A stretch of 34,341 bases of DNA from contig JAQTLU010000021.1 of NCBI GenBank assembly GCA_028714735.1, positions 16,048-50,388 on the forward strand. The letters run 5' to 3'. Position numbers and translations under genes: made by a program. This document shows, piece by piece, positions 15,050 to 24,996 of this stretch. Position 1 is the first letter of the stretch. Every line of letters starts with the position of its first letter. Below the pieces are notes generated by a model, which made no database searches, was not told the DNA's origin, and worked only from the letters and a program-made list of their open reading frames with translations. Origin of the DNA: Gallionellaceae bacterium. Its GTDB lineage: Bacteria; Pseudomonadota; Gammaproteobacteria; Burkholderiales; Thiobacillaceae.

Positions 15050-16540
15050 TCAGGTGCGCGCCAGCCCGACGATGGCGGTGCGCAGCCGCCAGACCATGTA
15101 CAGGCCGGGCAGACCCAGCACCACCGCGATCAGGAAGAAGGCCGGCCAGCCGATGCTCTCGGCCATCACCCCGGCGAGCGGGCTGACGTAGATGCGGCCG
15201 ACCGCCGACAGGGCCGAGAGCAGCGCGTAGTGGGTGGCCGTGTAGCGGTGGCTGCACAGGCTCATCAAGAGCGCCACGAAGGCCGCCGTGCCCATGCCGC
15301 TGGTGATGTTCTCGGCGGCGATGGCGGCCACCAGCAGGTTGTCGATCTGGGCCGGCTCCCGGATCGCCACGAAGCCCCAGTCGAACGGTTGCAGGGTGAA
15401 GCCGCCCCAGGCGCCCTTGCCGGACAGGGCCAGGTACCAGAAGCCGAAGTTGGCCACCATCTGCAGGAAACCGAACAGCATCAGGGCGCGGAACAGGTTC
15501 ATGCGCAGCATCAGGGCGCCCGCCATGAGCGCGCCGGCGATGGTCAGCCAGATCCCGATCACCTTGTTGACGATGCCCACCTCGGCCTGGCTGAAGGCCA
15601 TGCCCTTGATCAGGAAGGCCGTGGTCAGGCTGCCGGCGAAGGCGTCCGAGAGTTTGTACAGGACGATCAGGAGCAGGAAGGCCCAGGCCCCCGGCTGCTC
15701 GACGAAACTGGCCAGGGATCGGTTCAGGGTCTCGAAGCCGACCCGCCGCGCCGCCCAGCCGCCCAGGGGCAGGGCGCCGGCCAGGCCGGCCAGGATGAAG
15801 GCCAGGCGCACCCACTTGTCGCTGTCGTCCGGGTCCAGGCCGAGGCCCTGCAGGAGCAGGCGGGCGGTGAACCAGCCCACCACGAAGCCGGCCAGCATGG
15901 CGGCGAAGCCGGTCAGCTCCTTCCTCGGGTCCGACTCCAGCGGCTTCGAGGCGCCGGAAACAGAGGGCAGCAGGGTCAGGGAAAAGACCGCCGCCGCGAC
16001 CATGATGCCGGCCATGGTCATGTAGACGCGCGGCCAGCTCTGCCACTGCTCGGCCCAGATCAGGGCGATGCCGCCGGACAGGATCATCGCCAGCCGGTAG
16101 CCGAACACCGACAGCGAGCCGCCCAGGCCGCGCTCGCGGGCCGGCAACACGTCGGTCCGGTAGGCGTCGATGACCACGTCCTGGGAGGCGGACAGGAAGG
16201 CCAGGAGCAGGGCGGAGAGGGCGAACAGGGCACTGTTGTCCTTGGGCGAGACGCCGGACATCCAGACCAGCGCCCCGGCCAAGGCCAGTTGGGTGAGCAC
16301 CAGCCAGCCGCGCCGGCGGCCCAGCCAGGGCGGCTCGAAGCGGTCCATCAAAGGCGCCCAGAGAAACTTGAAGGTGTAGGGCACGCCGACCAGGCCGAGG
16401 AAGCCGATGGTGGCGATGTCGACGCCATCCACCGCCAGCCAGGCCTGCATGGCCTGCCCGGTCAGGGCCAGCGGCAGGCCGGAGGCAAAGCCGAGGAAGA
16501 GGACGGCGAACTGGCGGCGGGCGGTGTCGAAGCGGGTCAT
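15050..16540 (-). CDS. ampG: AmpG-type muropeptide permease (MFS)
   Basis: AmpG imports GlcNAc-anhydroMurNAc muropeptides from the periplasm for cell-wall recycling and, in some species, for beta-lactamase induction. The 496-residue protein is very hydrophobic with many predicted membrane segments. It carries the AmpG-type signatures FASGLPLALTGQAMQAWL near the N-terminus, YTFKFLWAPLMDR and LSASQDVVIDAYRTD. The C-terminal half includes YKLSDAFAGSLTTAFLIKG and AAENITSGMGTAAFVALL, also typical. It is divergent from mscS and has no recycling enzyme next to it, though the large wall-synthesis cluster lies about 7 kb away. Confidence 0.88.
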   Translation of the reverse strand: MTRFDTARRQFAVLFLGFASGLPLALTGQAMQAWLAVDGVDIATIGFLGLVGVPYTFKFLWAPLMDRFEPPWLGRRRGWLVLTQLALAGALVWMSGVSPKDNSALFALSALLLAFLSASQDVVIDAYRTDVLPARERGLGGSLSVFGYRLAMILSGGIALIWAEQWQSWPRVYMTMAGIMVAAAVFSLTLLPSVSGASKPLESDPRKELTGFAAMLAGFVVGWFTARLLLQGLGLDPDDSDKWVRLAFILAGLAGALPLGGWAARRVGFETLNRSLASFVEQPGAWAFLLLIVLYKLSDAFAGSLTTAFLIKGMAFSQAEVGIVNKVIGIWLTIAGALMAGALMLRMNLFRALMLFGFLQMVANFGFWYLALSGKGAWGGFTLQPFDWGFVAIREPAQIDNLLVAAIAAENITSGMGTAAFVALLMSLCSHRYTATHYALLSALSAVGRIYVSPLAGVMAESIGWPAFFLIAVVLGLPGLYMVWRLRTAIVGLART

Positions 16541-16623
16541 GGCAGGGCGATCGGAATGGCGGGACTATAACCGGAGCCGAAAAGGACAGCCATCAACGAT
16601 GGTCCTGTATTGCACAGGGCGCA

Positions 16624-16629
16624 TAGAAT
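16624..16629 (+). promoter_or_regulatory. possible -10 box of mscS
   Basis: TAGAAT at 16624-16629 matches five of six consensus bases and would give a leader of about 23 bases containing GGAG (16649-16652), six bases before the mscS ATG. No good -35 box stands at the usual distance, so this is a weak call. Confidence 0.3.
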
Positions 16630-16658
16630 GTCTGCCGTCCACCCGACCGGAGTACGCC

Positions 16659-17492
16659 ATGAACAGCCAACTGGCCGCGCTCGACCAAGCGCAGACCACC
16701 GCCATCGACCTGGGCATCAAGTTCGGTCCGAAACTGCTGGCTGCCGGCCTGATCTTCCTGGCCGGCTATTTCGCCGCCGTCTGGCTGGCGCGCCTCGCCG
16801 AGGGCATGCTGGTCAAGCTGGAACTGGACGTGACCCTGCGCACCCTGCTGGTGCGCCTGGTGCGCGCACTGGTGTTCCTGCTGTTCGTGGTGATGGCCCT
16901 GCAAAACCTGGGCGTCGAGCTGCTGCCGCTGATCGCCGGCCTGGGCGTCGCCGGCGCCGGCCTCGCCCTGGCCATGCAGGGAGTGCTGTCCAACCTGGCG
17001 GCCGGGCTGACCATCGTGTTCACCCGGCCGTTCAAGGTGGGTGAATTCATTTCCATCGCCGGCGAGGAAGGCCAGGTGGAAACCATCAGCCTGTTCAGCA
17101 CCCGGCTCATCCACGCCGACTATTCCCACGTGGTCATCCCCAACCGCCATATCGCCGGGGAGATCCTGCACAACTACGGCCGCATCCGGCAACTGCAGGC
17201 CCACGTCGGCGTGGCCTACGGCACCGACCTGAACCGGGCCCTGGCGATCGTGGATGCCATCCTCGCCGCCATGCCCGGCGTGCTGCGCGAACCCGCGCCC
17301 CTGGTCCAGGTGGGTGCCCTGGCCGACTCCTCGGTCGACATCTCGGTACGGCCCTGGGTCTCGGTGGACGACTTCCCCACCGCCGCCGGCGAGATCAACA
17401 AGGCGATCCTGGAGGCCTTCCGGGCCGAGAACATCGCCATCCCGTTCCCGCAACGCGAGGTCCGGCTGCTCGGCCAGGTGTCTGCCGAATAA
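16659..17492 (+). CDS. mscS: small-conductance mechanosensitive channel MscS
   Basis: MscS opens under membrane tension to release solutes during osmotic down-shock. From ATG 16659 (GGAG six bases upstream) the protein has 277 residues, close to the E. coli length. The frame extends further upstream, but no family sequence lies there. Three membrane helices are visible (about 22-47, 60-85 and 90-120). The pore-lining helix has the Gly/Ala-rich pattern LIAGLGVAGAGLALAMQGVLSNLAAG, followed by TRPFKVGEFI at the start of the beta domain. The alpha/beta C-terminal cage domain follows (residues about 180-265). Confidence 0.94.
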   Translation: MNSQLAALDQAQTTAIDLGIKFGPKLLAAGLIFLAGYFAAVWLARLAEGMLVKLELDVTLRTLLVRLVRALVFLLFVVMALQNLGVELLPLIAGLGVAGAGLALAMQGVLSNLAAGLTIVFTRPFKVGEFISIAGEEGQVETISLFSTRLIHADYSHVVIPNRHIAGEILHNYGRIRQLQAHVGVAYGTDLNRALAIVDAILAAMPGVLREPAPLVQVGALADSSVDISVRPWVSVDDFPTAAGEINKAILEAFRAENIAIPFPQREVRLLGQVSAE

Positions 17493-17500
17493 TCCAGGCC

Positions 17501-17527
17501 CGTCGCTCCCGCCTGCGCGGGAATGAC
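17501..17527. repeat. short palindromic intergenic repeat (dRS3-like)
   Basis: The 27 bases contain the dyad GTCGCTCCCGC ... GCGGGAATGAC with one internal mismatch. This is the pattern of the abundant ATTCCCGC/GCGGGAAT elements found between genes in Neisseria (dRS3) and many other betaproteobacteria. It sits between the convergent mscS and exonuclease III genes and can fold into a hairpin, so it may also stop transcription. Confidence 0.6.
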
Positions 17528-17540
17528 AAATTCGGCCCCT

Positions 17541-18323
17541 TCAAGCCATGCCGGCGTCGTAATCGACGATCAGCGGCGCGTGGTCGGAGAAGCGTTCGTC
17601 CTTGTACACGCTGCCCGAGCGGGCGAGGGCGGCGACACCCGGTGTGGCGATCTGGTAGTCGATGCGCCAGCCGACGTTCTTGGCCCAGGCCTGGCCGCGA
17701 TTGCTCCACCACGTATAGCCCTCGCCCTCGACATCCGGATACAGCGAGCGGTAGACGTCGACCCAGCCGACCCGGCCGAACAGGTCGCCGATCCAGGCCC
17801 GTTCCTCGGGCAGGAAGCCGGAGTTCTTCTGGTTCCCCTTGGCGTTCTTGATGTCTTTTTCGGTGTGGGCGATGTTCCAGTCGCCGCAGACGACCACCTC
17901 GCGGCCGGAGGCGATCAGCGCTTCCAGATGGGGCCGGAAATGGTCCATGAAGGCGAACTTGGCGGCTTGCCGTTCCGGACCACTGGAACCGGAGGGCAGG
18001 TAGACCGAGACCACCGACAGGTTGCCGAAGCGCAATTCGATATAGCGGCCCTCGGCGTCGATGTCGGCGATGCCGAGGCCTTCGACGATCTGGTCCGGCT
18101 GCTTGCGCGACCAGATGCCGACACCGCTGTAGCCTTTTTTCTCGGCATAGTGGAAGTAGCCGTAGTAGCCGGCGGGGTTGATCATTTCGGCGCTCAGGTC
18201 GGCAGCCTGGGCCTTGAGTTCCTGCAGGCAGACGAGGTCGGCGCCGGATCTGGCCAACCAGTCGAACACGCCCTTCTTGGCGGCGGAGCGGATGCCGTTG
18301 AGGTTGAGGGATACAATGCGCAC
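17541..18323 (-). CDS. xth: exodeoxyribonuclease III (AP endonuclease)
   Basis: This enzyme cleaves at abasic sites and removes 3'-blocked ends in base-excision repair. From GTG 18323 the protein has 260 residues and begins with the family strand MRIVSLNLNGIRSA. An in-frame ATG nine codons upstream (18350) is possible but adds residues without family match. Metal and catalytic residues are in LNLNGIRSA (Asn), CLQELKAQ (Glu), the VYLPSGSSG tyrosine, VVCGDWNIAH (Asp, Asn), WRIDYQIAT (Asp) and SDHAPLIVDYD (final Asp-His pair). It is divergent from chaA and convergent with mscS. Confidence 0.94.
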   Translation of the reverse strand: MRIVSLNLNGIRSAAKKGVFDWLARSGADLVCLQELKAQAADLSAEMINPAGYYGYFHYAEKKGYSGVGIWSRKQPDQIVEGLGIADIDAEGRYIELRFGNLSVVSVYLPSGSSGPERQAAKFAFMDHFRPHLEALIASGREVVVCGDWNIAHTEKDIKNAKGNQKNSGFLPEERAWIGDLFGRVGWVDVYRSLYPDVEGEGYTWWSNRGQAWAKNVGWRIDYQIATPGVAALARSGSVYKDERFSDHAPLIVDYDAGMA

Positions 18324-18373
18324 GGGGTTTTCACTGCAAAAGATGATCATGAATTCTACGTCGGGAGGGGCCG

Positions 18374-19456
18374 ATGCGCGGCCGTAATTACCTGGGTGCG
18401 GAATGGCCCCTGGCCGCCGCCGTCGCGGCCGGCGTGGCCGGCTTCGGCCTCGAACACGCGGCCCTCGAAGCGGGCGGCCCGTTCCTGTGGGGGCTGTTCT
18501 TCCTGCTCCTGGCCGCCATCATCGGCGTCGCCTTCCGCATCACCCACCACGCCGAGGTGCTGGCCCTGCGCCTGGGCGAGCCCTACGGCACCCTGATCCT
18601 GACCCTGGCCGCGGTGTCGGTGGAAGTGGTGATCCTGGTGGTGATGATGCTCGACAGCCATTCGCCCACCCTGGCGCGCGACACGGTGTATGCGGCAGTG
18701 ATGCTGGACATCAACGGCATCATCGGCATCGCCGCGATCGTCGGCGGCCTCAAGCACGGCGCCCAGAAGTACAACCTGGCCTCGGCCAACAGCTATATCG
18801 CCATGCTGCTGGTGGCCCTGGGCATCGGCATGTTCGTGCCGGACTTCGTCCCGGACGACAAGTGGATTGCCTATTCGGCCTTTTCGGTCGGCACGATGGC
18901 GCTGCTCTACATGGCCTTCCTGCGCCTGCAGACCATCGAGCACCGGGAGTATTTCGAATACGGCAAGGTGCAGGCCGAGGCCCACGACACCGCCGCCAGC
19001 CCGAACTGGGTCCATGCGGCGGTGCTGGTAGCCGCCGTGGCCGGGGTCGGCGTGCTGTCCGAGGTGTTGTCGGTGTTGCTTAACGCCGGCCTCGAAGGCA
19101 CCGGCCTGCCGCTGGCCATCCCGGCCGTCACCATCGCCCTGATCTCGGCCAGCCCAGAACTGATGGCGGCCCTGAACGCGGCCCGCAACAACCGCATGCA
19201 GACCACCATGAACATCGCCCTGGGCGCCTCGCTGGCCACGGTGCTGCTGACCCTGCCGGTGATCGAGGGCATCGCCCTGTTCACCGGCGAGCGCATCGTC
19301 ATGGCCCTGACCCCGGTCCAGGCCGCCATGCTGCTGGTGACCCTGCTGGCGGCGATGAACAACCTGCACGACGGCGAGAGCAACGCCATCGAGGGCATCA
19401 GCCACTTCGCCCTGTTCGCCGCCTTCGTGGCGTTGACCCTGCTCGGCGTCGCCTAG
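18374..19456 (+). CDS. chaA: ChaA-type calcium/proton antiporter
   Basis: ChaA belongs to the cation/proton exchanger superfamily and exports Ca2+, Na+ or K+ in exchange for protons at the inner membrane. The 360 residues contain about eleven hydrophobic segments. The first exchanger repeat has HHAEVLALRLGEPYGTLILTL with EVVILVVMML (acidic residue in the membrane), and the second has ISASPELMAALNAARNNRMQTTMNIALGAS. The acidic loop between the halves is short. A GGGAGG at 18363-18368 precedes the start. Its stop is 36 bases before pyrE. Confidence 0.92.
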   Translation: MRGRNYLGAEWPLAAAVAAGVAGFGLEHAALEAGGPFLWGLFFLLLAAIIGVAFRITHHAEVLALRLGEPYGTLILTLAAVSVEVVILVVMMLDSHSPTLARDTVYAAVMLDINGIIGIAAIVGGLKHGAQKYNLASANSYIAMLLVALGIGMFVPDFVPDDKWIAYSAFSVGTMALLYMAFLRLQTIEHREYFEYGKVQAEAHDTAASPNWVHAAVLVAAVAGVGVLSEVLSVLLNAGLEGTGLPLAIPAVTIALISASPELMAALNAARNNRMQTTMNIALGASLATVLLTLPVIEGIALFTGERIVMALTPVQAAMLLVTLLAAMNNLHDGESNAIEGISHFALFAAFVALTLLGVA

Positions 19457-19492
19457 ATTACAATACCGTTAAACATCAATGGGATGAAGTAA

Positions 19493-20134
19493 ATGCAGTC
19501 GTTCAAGGATGAATTCCTCAGCTTCGCCATCGAGCGCAAGGTCCTGCTGTTCGGCGATTTCAAGACCAAGGCCGGCCGCATGAGCCCCTATTTCTTCAAC
19601 GCCGGCCTGTTCAACGACGGCGCCTCGCTGAAGCAGGTGGGCGAGTTCTACGCCCAGGCGATACTCGCTTCCGGCCTCGAATTCGACGGCCTGTTCGGGC
19701 CGGCCTACAAGGGCATCCCGCTCGCCGCGACCGTGGCCGTGGCCCTCGCCGGCATGGGACGCAACCTGCCCTACAGCTACAACCGCAAGGAGGCCAAGGA
19801 CCACGGCGAGGGCGGCACCATCGTCGGCGCGCCGCTGTCCGGGCGCATCCTGATCGTCGATGACGTCATCTCGGCCGGCACCTCGGTACGCGAATCGGTC
19901 GAACTGATCAAGGCCGCCGGGGCCACCCCCTGCGGCGTCGCCATCGCCCTCGACCGCATGGAACGCGGCCTCGGCGACCTGTCCGCGGTACAGGAAGTAA
20001 GCCGGCAGCATGGCCTGCCGGTGGTCAGCATCGTCAACCTGGACGACCTGCTGGCCTATCTGGAAGGAAAACCCGAATGGGCGGATACACGTACAGCCAT
20101 CACCCGCTATCGCGAGCAATACGGGGCGGCCTGA
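19493..20134 (+). CDS. pyrE: orotate phosphoribosyltransferase
   Basis: PyrE transfers phosphoribose from PRPP to orotate, forming OMP in pyrimidine synthesis. The 213 residues fit the family. The PRPP-binding motif [17 protein letters not shown] is intact (about residues 120-136), and the flexible loop [13 protein letters not shown] and the N-terminal [16 protein letters not shown] are typical. A -10-like TACAAT (19459-19464) lies just after the chaA stop, with TTGACC further upstream at a poor distance, so pyrE may have its own weak promoter. The end overlaps the next gene by 58 bases. Confidence 0.96.
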   Translation: MQSFKDEFLSFAIERKVLLFGDFKTKAGRMSPYFFNAGLFNDGASLKQVGEFYAQAILASGLEFDGLFGPAYKGIPLAATVAVALAGMGRNLPYSYNRKEAKDHGEGGTIVGAPLSGRILIVDDVISAGTSVRESVELIKAAGATPCGVAIALDRMERGLGDLSAVQEVSRQHGLPVVSIVNLDDLLAYLEGKPEWADTRTAITRYREQYGAA

Positions 20135-20634
20135 CCCTGGCGGCCCTGCTGGCGGCGACCGCCGGTTGGGCCGCGACCTACCGCTGGGTGGACGAAAAGG
20201 GCGGGGTGCACTACGGCGACAGCATTCCTGCCCAATATGCCGGCCAGGGCCACCTCGAACTGAACGCCCAGGGCCGGGTGATCAAGCGCGTCGAACAGGC
20301 ACCCACTTCGGCCCAGGCCCGGCAACTCAGGCAACAGGCGGAAGAGCGCAAGGCGGCGGAGGAACGCGAGACACTCAAGCGTGAGCGCCATGACAACGCC
20401 CTATTGGCCACCTACGGCAGCGTGCTCGAGATCGAGCAGGCCAGGAAACGCGAGCTGGCGCAGGTACAGGCCACGTTGGACAGCCTGCAGGCCATGCGCC
20501 TGCACAGCGCGTCCAAGGCCAACACCGACTACATCGACCAGCAGATCCTGCTGCACCGCAAGGCCCTGGAGGACATCCAGGGCAAATACGACGCCGACAA
20601 GGCCCGCTACATCGAGCTGAGCGGCCCGCGCTGA
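20077..20634 (+). CDS. DUF4124 domain protein, secreted
   Basis: The 185-residue protein has a basic N-terminus and a hydrophobic stretch ([17 protein letters not shown], about 17-33) that acts as signal peptide. The DUF4124 domain follows at once: [18 protein letters not shown] (about 34-52). The remainder is a long charged, probably coiled-coil helix ([19 protein letters not shown] and later [21 protein letters not shown]). Function is unknown for the family; it is thought to act in the envelope. The start at 20077 lies within pyrE, but AAGGAAA stands six bases upstream and the signal peptide requires this region. Confidence 0.83.
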   Translation: MGGYTYSHHPLSRAIRGGLTLAALLAATAGWAATYRWVDEKGGVHYGDSIPAQYAGQGHLELNAQGRVIKRVEQAPTSAQARQLRQQAEERKAAEERETLKRERHDNALLATYGSVLEIEQARKRELAQVQATLDSLQAMRLHSASKANTDYIDQQILLHRKALEDIQGKYDADKARYIELSGPR

Positions 20635-20640
20635 AAACGC

Positions 20641-22074
20641 TCAGCCGGCCAGCTTGGCCTTCAGCAGATCGTTGACCTGGGCCGGGTTGGCCTTGCCCCG
20701 GGTTGCCTTCATGACCTGGCCGACCAGGGCGTTGAAGGCCTTGTCCTTGCCGGAACGGAATTCCTCGACCGATTTCGGGTTGGCGGCCAGGACCTCGTCG
20801 ATGATGCGCTCGACCTCGCCGGAGTCCGACATCTGCTTGAGGCCCCGGGCCTCGATGATGGCATCGACCTCGCCGCCTTCCGTCCACATCACCTCGAACA
20901 CCTGCCGGGCCAGCTTGCCGGACAGGGTGCCGTCCTGGATGCGGCCCAGCAACGTAGCCAGCTTGGCGGCCGGGATCGGGCTGCCGGCGATATCCAGTTC
21001 GGCCTTGTTGAGCGCCGCCGACAGCTCGCCCATGACCCAGTTGGCGGCCAGTTTCGGGTCCGCCTTGGCCAGGGCGGCGGCCACGGCCTCGAAGTAGTCG
21101 GACAGGGCGCGCGTGCCGGTCAGGGCCGCGGCATCGTAGGCGGACAGGCCGAACTCGGCCTGGTAGCGAAGCTGTCTGGCCTGCGGCAGTTCCGGCAGGC
21201 CGGCGCGAATCGCCTCGATCCAGTCCTCGTCCAGCTTCACCGGCAGCAGGTCCGGGTCCGGGAAGTAGCGGTAGTCGTGGGCGTCTTCCTTGGTCCGCAT
21301 CATGCGGGTCTCGCCGCTGTCGGGGTCGAACAGCACGGTGGCCTGCTGGATCTTGTGGCCGTCCTCGATCTGCTCGATCTGCCAGCGCACCTCGTAGTTG
21401 ATCGCCTGTTCCAGGAAGCGGAAGGAGTTGAGGTTCTTGATCTCGCGCCGGGTGCCCAGGGGTTCGCCGGGCCGGCGCACCGAGACGTTGGCATCGCAGC
21501 GGAAGGAGCCTTCCTGCATGTTGCCGTCGCAGGTGCCGATCCAGGTCACCAGGCTGTGCAGGGCCTTGGCGTAGGCCACCGCCTCGGCCGCCGAGCACAT
21601 GTCCGGCTCGGAGACGATTTCCAGCAGCGGCGTACCGGCGCGGTTGAGGTCGATCCCGGTCATGCCGTGGAAGTCCTCGTGCAGCGACTTGCCGGCGTCC
21701 TCTTCGAGGTGGGCGCGGGTCAGGCGGACGACCTTTTCCTGGTCGCCGACCTGGATGGTCAGGCTGCCGCCCTCGACGATGGGCAGCTCGAACTGGCTGA
21801 TCTGGTAGCCCTTGGGCAGGTCGGGGTAGAAGTAGTTTTTCCGGGCGAACACGTTGACCCGGTTCAGCTTGGCGCCGACCGCGAGGCCGAACTTGATCGC
21901 CCGCTCGACCGCGCCCTTGTTGAGCACCGGCAGGACGCCGGGCAGGGCGATGTCGACCTGGCAGGCCTGCGAGTTCGGCTCGGCCCCGAAGGCGGTGCTG
22001 GCGCCGGAAAAGATCTTCGACTTCGTGGTGAGCTGGGTGTGGACCTCAAGCCCGATGACGGTTTCCCATTGCAT
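20641..22074 (-). CDS. gatB: Asp-tRNA(Asn)/Glu-tRNA(Gln) amidotransferase subunit B
   Basis: GatB activates the misacylated Glu-tRNA(Gln) or Asp-tRNA(Asn) with ATP and receives ammonia from GatA. The 477 residues start at [15 protein letters not shown], where the family begins; the frame is open 300 codons upstream inside gatA, but that is a shadow. Typical features are [15 protein letters not shown], the catalytic-site region [57 protein letters not shown] and the C-terminal YqeY-like tail [19 protein letters not shown]. It lies two bases after gatA. The gene ends six bases before the convergent DUF4124 gene. Confidence 0.97.
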   Translation of the reverse strand: MQWETVIGLEVHTQLTTKSKIFSGASTAFGAEPNSQACQVDIALPGVLPVLNKGAVERAIKFGLAVGAKLNRVNVFARKNYFYPDLPKGYQISQFELPIVEGGSLTIQVGDQEKVVRLTRAHLEEDAGKSLHEDFHGMTGIDLNRAGTPLLEIVSEPDMCSAAEAVAYAKALHSLVTWIGTCDGNMQEGSFRCDANVSVRRPGEPLGTRREIKNLNSFRFLEQAINYEVRWQIEQIEDGHKIQQATVLFDPDSGETRMMRTKEDAHDYRYFPDPDLLPVKLDEDWIEAIRAGLPELPQARQLRYQAEFGLSAYDAAALTGTRALSDYFEAVAAALAKADPKLAANWVMGELSAALNKAELDIAGSPIPAAKLATLLGRIQDGTLSGKLARQVFEVMWTEGGEVDAIIEARGLKQMSDSGEVERIIDEVLAANPKSVEEFRSGKDKAFNALVGQVMKATRGKANPAQVNDLLKAKLAG

Positions 22075-22076
22075 GG

Positions 22077-23531
22077 TCAGAACCCTCCCGGCGTGCGCTG
22101 GTGCCAGTCGGTGGCGAGTTGATACTGGTGCGCGACATTCAACATGCGCGCCTCGGAGAAGTAGTCGCCGATCAGCTGCAGGCCGATCGGCAGGCCCTGG
22201 CCGTCGAAGCCGCAGGGCAGCGACATGCCGGGCAGGCCGGCCAGGTTGACGGCGATGGTGTAGATGTCGGACAGATACATCTGCACCGGGTCGTCGGCCT
22301 TTTCGCCCAGCTTGAACGCCGTGGTCGGCGCGGTCGGGCCGAGGATGACGTCGCAAGCCTTGTAGGCCTCGGCGAAGTCGTTGGCGATCAGCCGGCGCAG
22401 CTTCTGGGCCTGGATGTAGTAGGCGTCGTAATAGCCGTGGCTGAGCACGTAGGTGCCGATCATGATGCGGCGCTTGACCTCGGCGCCGAAGCCTTCGGCG
22501 CGCGATTTCTCGTACAGGTCGGTGAGGTCGGCGTAGTCGGGGGTGCGGTAGCCGTAGCGGACGCCGTCGAAGCGCGACAGGTTGCTCGACGCCTCGGCCG
22601 GGGCGATGACGTAGTAGGCGGCGACCGAGAGGCCGGAGTTGGGCAGGCTGACCTCGACCGTGGTCGCGCCCAGCTTCCTGAACTCGTCGATGGCCGCCTG
22701 CACGGCCTGGGCGGTGTCGCCGCTCAGGCCGGCGCCGAAGAATTCCTTGGGCAGGCCGATGCGCAAGCCGTTGAGCGGCTTGGCCAGGTCGCGGCCATAG
22801 TCTTCTTTTTCCCGTTCCAGGCTGGTCGAGTCGCGGCCGTCGAAGCCGGCCATGACGTTGAGCAGCAATGCGCAGTCCTCGGCGCTCTGCGCCATCGGGC
22901 CGGCCTGGTCGAGCGAGGAGGCGAAGGCGATCATGCCGTAGCGCGACACCACGCCGTAGGTCGGCTTCAGGCCGGTGATGCCGCACAGGGCGGCTGGCTG
23001 GCGGATCGAGCCGCCGGTGTCGGTGCCGGTGGCGGCCGGGGCCAGGCCGGCGGCGACGCAGGCGGCCGAGCCGCCCGAAGAGCCGCCCGGCACCCGGGCG
23101 CTGTCCCAGGGGTTCTTCACCGGGCCGTAGTAGCTGGTCTCGTTCGACGAGCCCATGGCGAATTCGTCCATGTTGGTCTTGCCCAGGGTGGGCATGCCGG
23201 CCGCCTTGAACCGGCTGATGACGTGGGCGTCGTAGGGCGAGACGAAGTTGTAGAGCATCTTCGAGCCGCAGGTGGTCAGCCAGCCTTCGGCGCAGAAGAT
23301 GTCCTTGTGCGCGATCGGCACGCCGGTGAGCGGGCCGGCCTGGCCGGCGGCACGGGCGGCGTCGGCGGCGCGCGCCTCGGCCAGGGTGCGTTCGGCATCG
23401 ACGCTGATGAAGGCGTTGAGGTTCGGGTTATGCGTGGCGATCCGGGCCAGGTAGTCCTGGCACAGCTCGACGCTGGAGGTCTTGCCGCCCACCAGGAGGT
23501 CGGCGAGTTGTTTGATGGTTTGCTGAGACAT
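22077..23531 (-). CDS. gatA: Asp-tRNA(Asn)/Glu-tRNA(Gln) amidotransferase subunit A
   Basis: GatA releases ammonia from glutamine and channels it to GatB. The 484 residues show the amidase signature with the Ser-cisSer-Lys triad at Lys76 (VPIAHKDIF), Ser151 ([11 protein letters not shown]) and Ser175 ([12 protein letters not shown]), at the spacing usual for Gat[23 protein letters not shown] and the C-terminal [23 protein letters not shown] are conserved. It begins four bases after gatC and ends two bases before gatB. The presence of gatCAB shows that this organism makes Gln-tRNA or Asn-tRNA indirectly. Confidence 0.97.
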   Translation of the reverse strand: MSQQTIKQLADLLVGGKTSSVELCQDYLARIATHNPNLNAFISVDAERTLAEARAADAARAAGQAGPLTGVPIAHKDIFCAEGWLTTCGSKMLYNFVSPYDAHVISRFKAAGMPTLGKTNMDEFAMGSSNETSYYGPVKNPWDSARVPGGSSGGSAACVAAGLAPAATGTDTGGSIRQPAALCGITGLKPTYGVVSRYGMIAFASSLDQAGPMAQSAEDCALLLNVMAGFDGRDSTSLEREKEDYGRDLAKPLNGLRIGLPKEFFGAGLSGDTAQAVQAAIDEFRKLGATTVEVSLPNSGLSVAAYYVIAPAEASSNLSRFDGVRYGYRTPDYADLTDLYEKSRAEGFGAEVKRRIMIGTYVLSHGYYDAYYIQAQKLRRLIANDFAEAYKACDVILGPTAPTTAFKLGEKADDPVQMYLSDIYTIAVNLAGLPGMSLPCGFDGQGLPIGLQLIGDYFSEARMLNVAHQYQLATDWHQRTPGGF

Positions 23532-23535
23532 ATAT

Positions 23536-23823
23536 CTATTCGATTACTTGTGGCACCAAGTACAGGCCGGCCTCGGTCTGCGGCGCCACGGCCTGGTAGG
23601 CGGCACGGCGATCGGTTTCGGTGACTTCGTCCGCGCGCAGGCGCTGGAAGACGTCCCGGGCATGGGCCATGGGGGCGATGCCCGCGGTATCGACGGCCTG
23701 CATCTCGGCGATCAGGTCGAAGATGCCGTTGAGTTGGTTGCGGGTTTGCTCGGCCTCGCCCTCGGATACCCGAATGCGGGCCAGATGGGCGATGCGCTGG
23801 ACATCAGCCAGGGTCAGCGACAT
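23536..23823 (-). CDS. gatC: Asp-tRNA(Asn)/Glu-tRNA(Gln) amidotransferase subunit C
   Basis: GatC is the small subunit that wraps around and stabilises GatA-GatB. The 95-residue protein begins [21 protein letters not shown], the family start, and ends with [32 protein letters not shown], where the conserved LRxDE and the PQ..xxxxxVPxV pattern are visible. The open frame extends 26 codons further upstream to 23901, but that stretch overlaps the mreB promoter region and has no family match. First gene of gatCAB, divergent from mreB across 79 bases. Confidence 0.95.
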   Translation of the reverse strand: MSLTLADVQRIAHLARIRVSEGEAEQTRNQLNGIFDLIAEMQAVDTAGIAPMAHARDVFQRLRADEVTETDRRAAYQAVAPQTEAGLYLVPQVIE

Positions 23824-23851
23824 GGGGATATAAACCTTATACGACAAAGGC

Positions 23852-23880
23852 TTGTAGGTTATCATACAGCGCTTGATATT
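23852..23880 (+). promoter_or_regulatory. mreB promoter in gatC-mreB divergent region
   Basis: TTGTAG (23852-23857) and GATATT (23875-23880) are 17 bases apart and precede the mreB ATG by 22 bases, a reasonable sigma-70 layout. On the other strand TATAAG (23841-23836) lies 12 bases before the gatC ATG and is a candidate -10 box for gatCAB. The 79-base region is markedly AT-rich compared with its surroundings, which suits a divergent promoter pair. Confidence 0.45.
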
Positions 23881-23884
23881 CTGA

Positions 23885-24943
<1,059 letters not shown>

Positions 24944-24950
24944 CAATGAT

Positions 24951-24976
24951 GCGTGAGACGGTCGTCCGTTTCACGC
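24951..24976 (+). terminator. strong hairpin between mreB and mreC
   Basis: GCGTGAGACGG (24951-24961) pairs with CCGTTTCACGC (24966-24976) around the loop TCGT: an 11-bp stem with a single G-U wobble. It starts seven bases after the mreB stop and is followed by TTGCCGCC, so there is no T-run. It is likely to act as a partial terminator or as a 3'-end stabiliser for an mreB-only mRNA, which would keep MreB above MreC/MreD. Confidence 0.6.
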
Positions 24977-24996
24977 TTGCCGCCTGATCCAGAGCC

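Noticed and set aside
22075-22986. N-terminal extension of the gatB frame into gatA
   Set aside because: The stretch is Arg/Pro-rich shadow of gatA; GatB family similarity begins at 22074.
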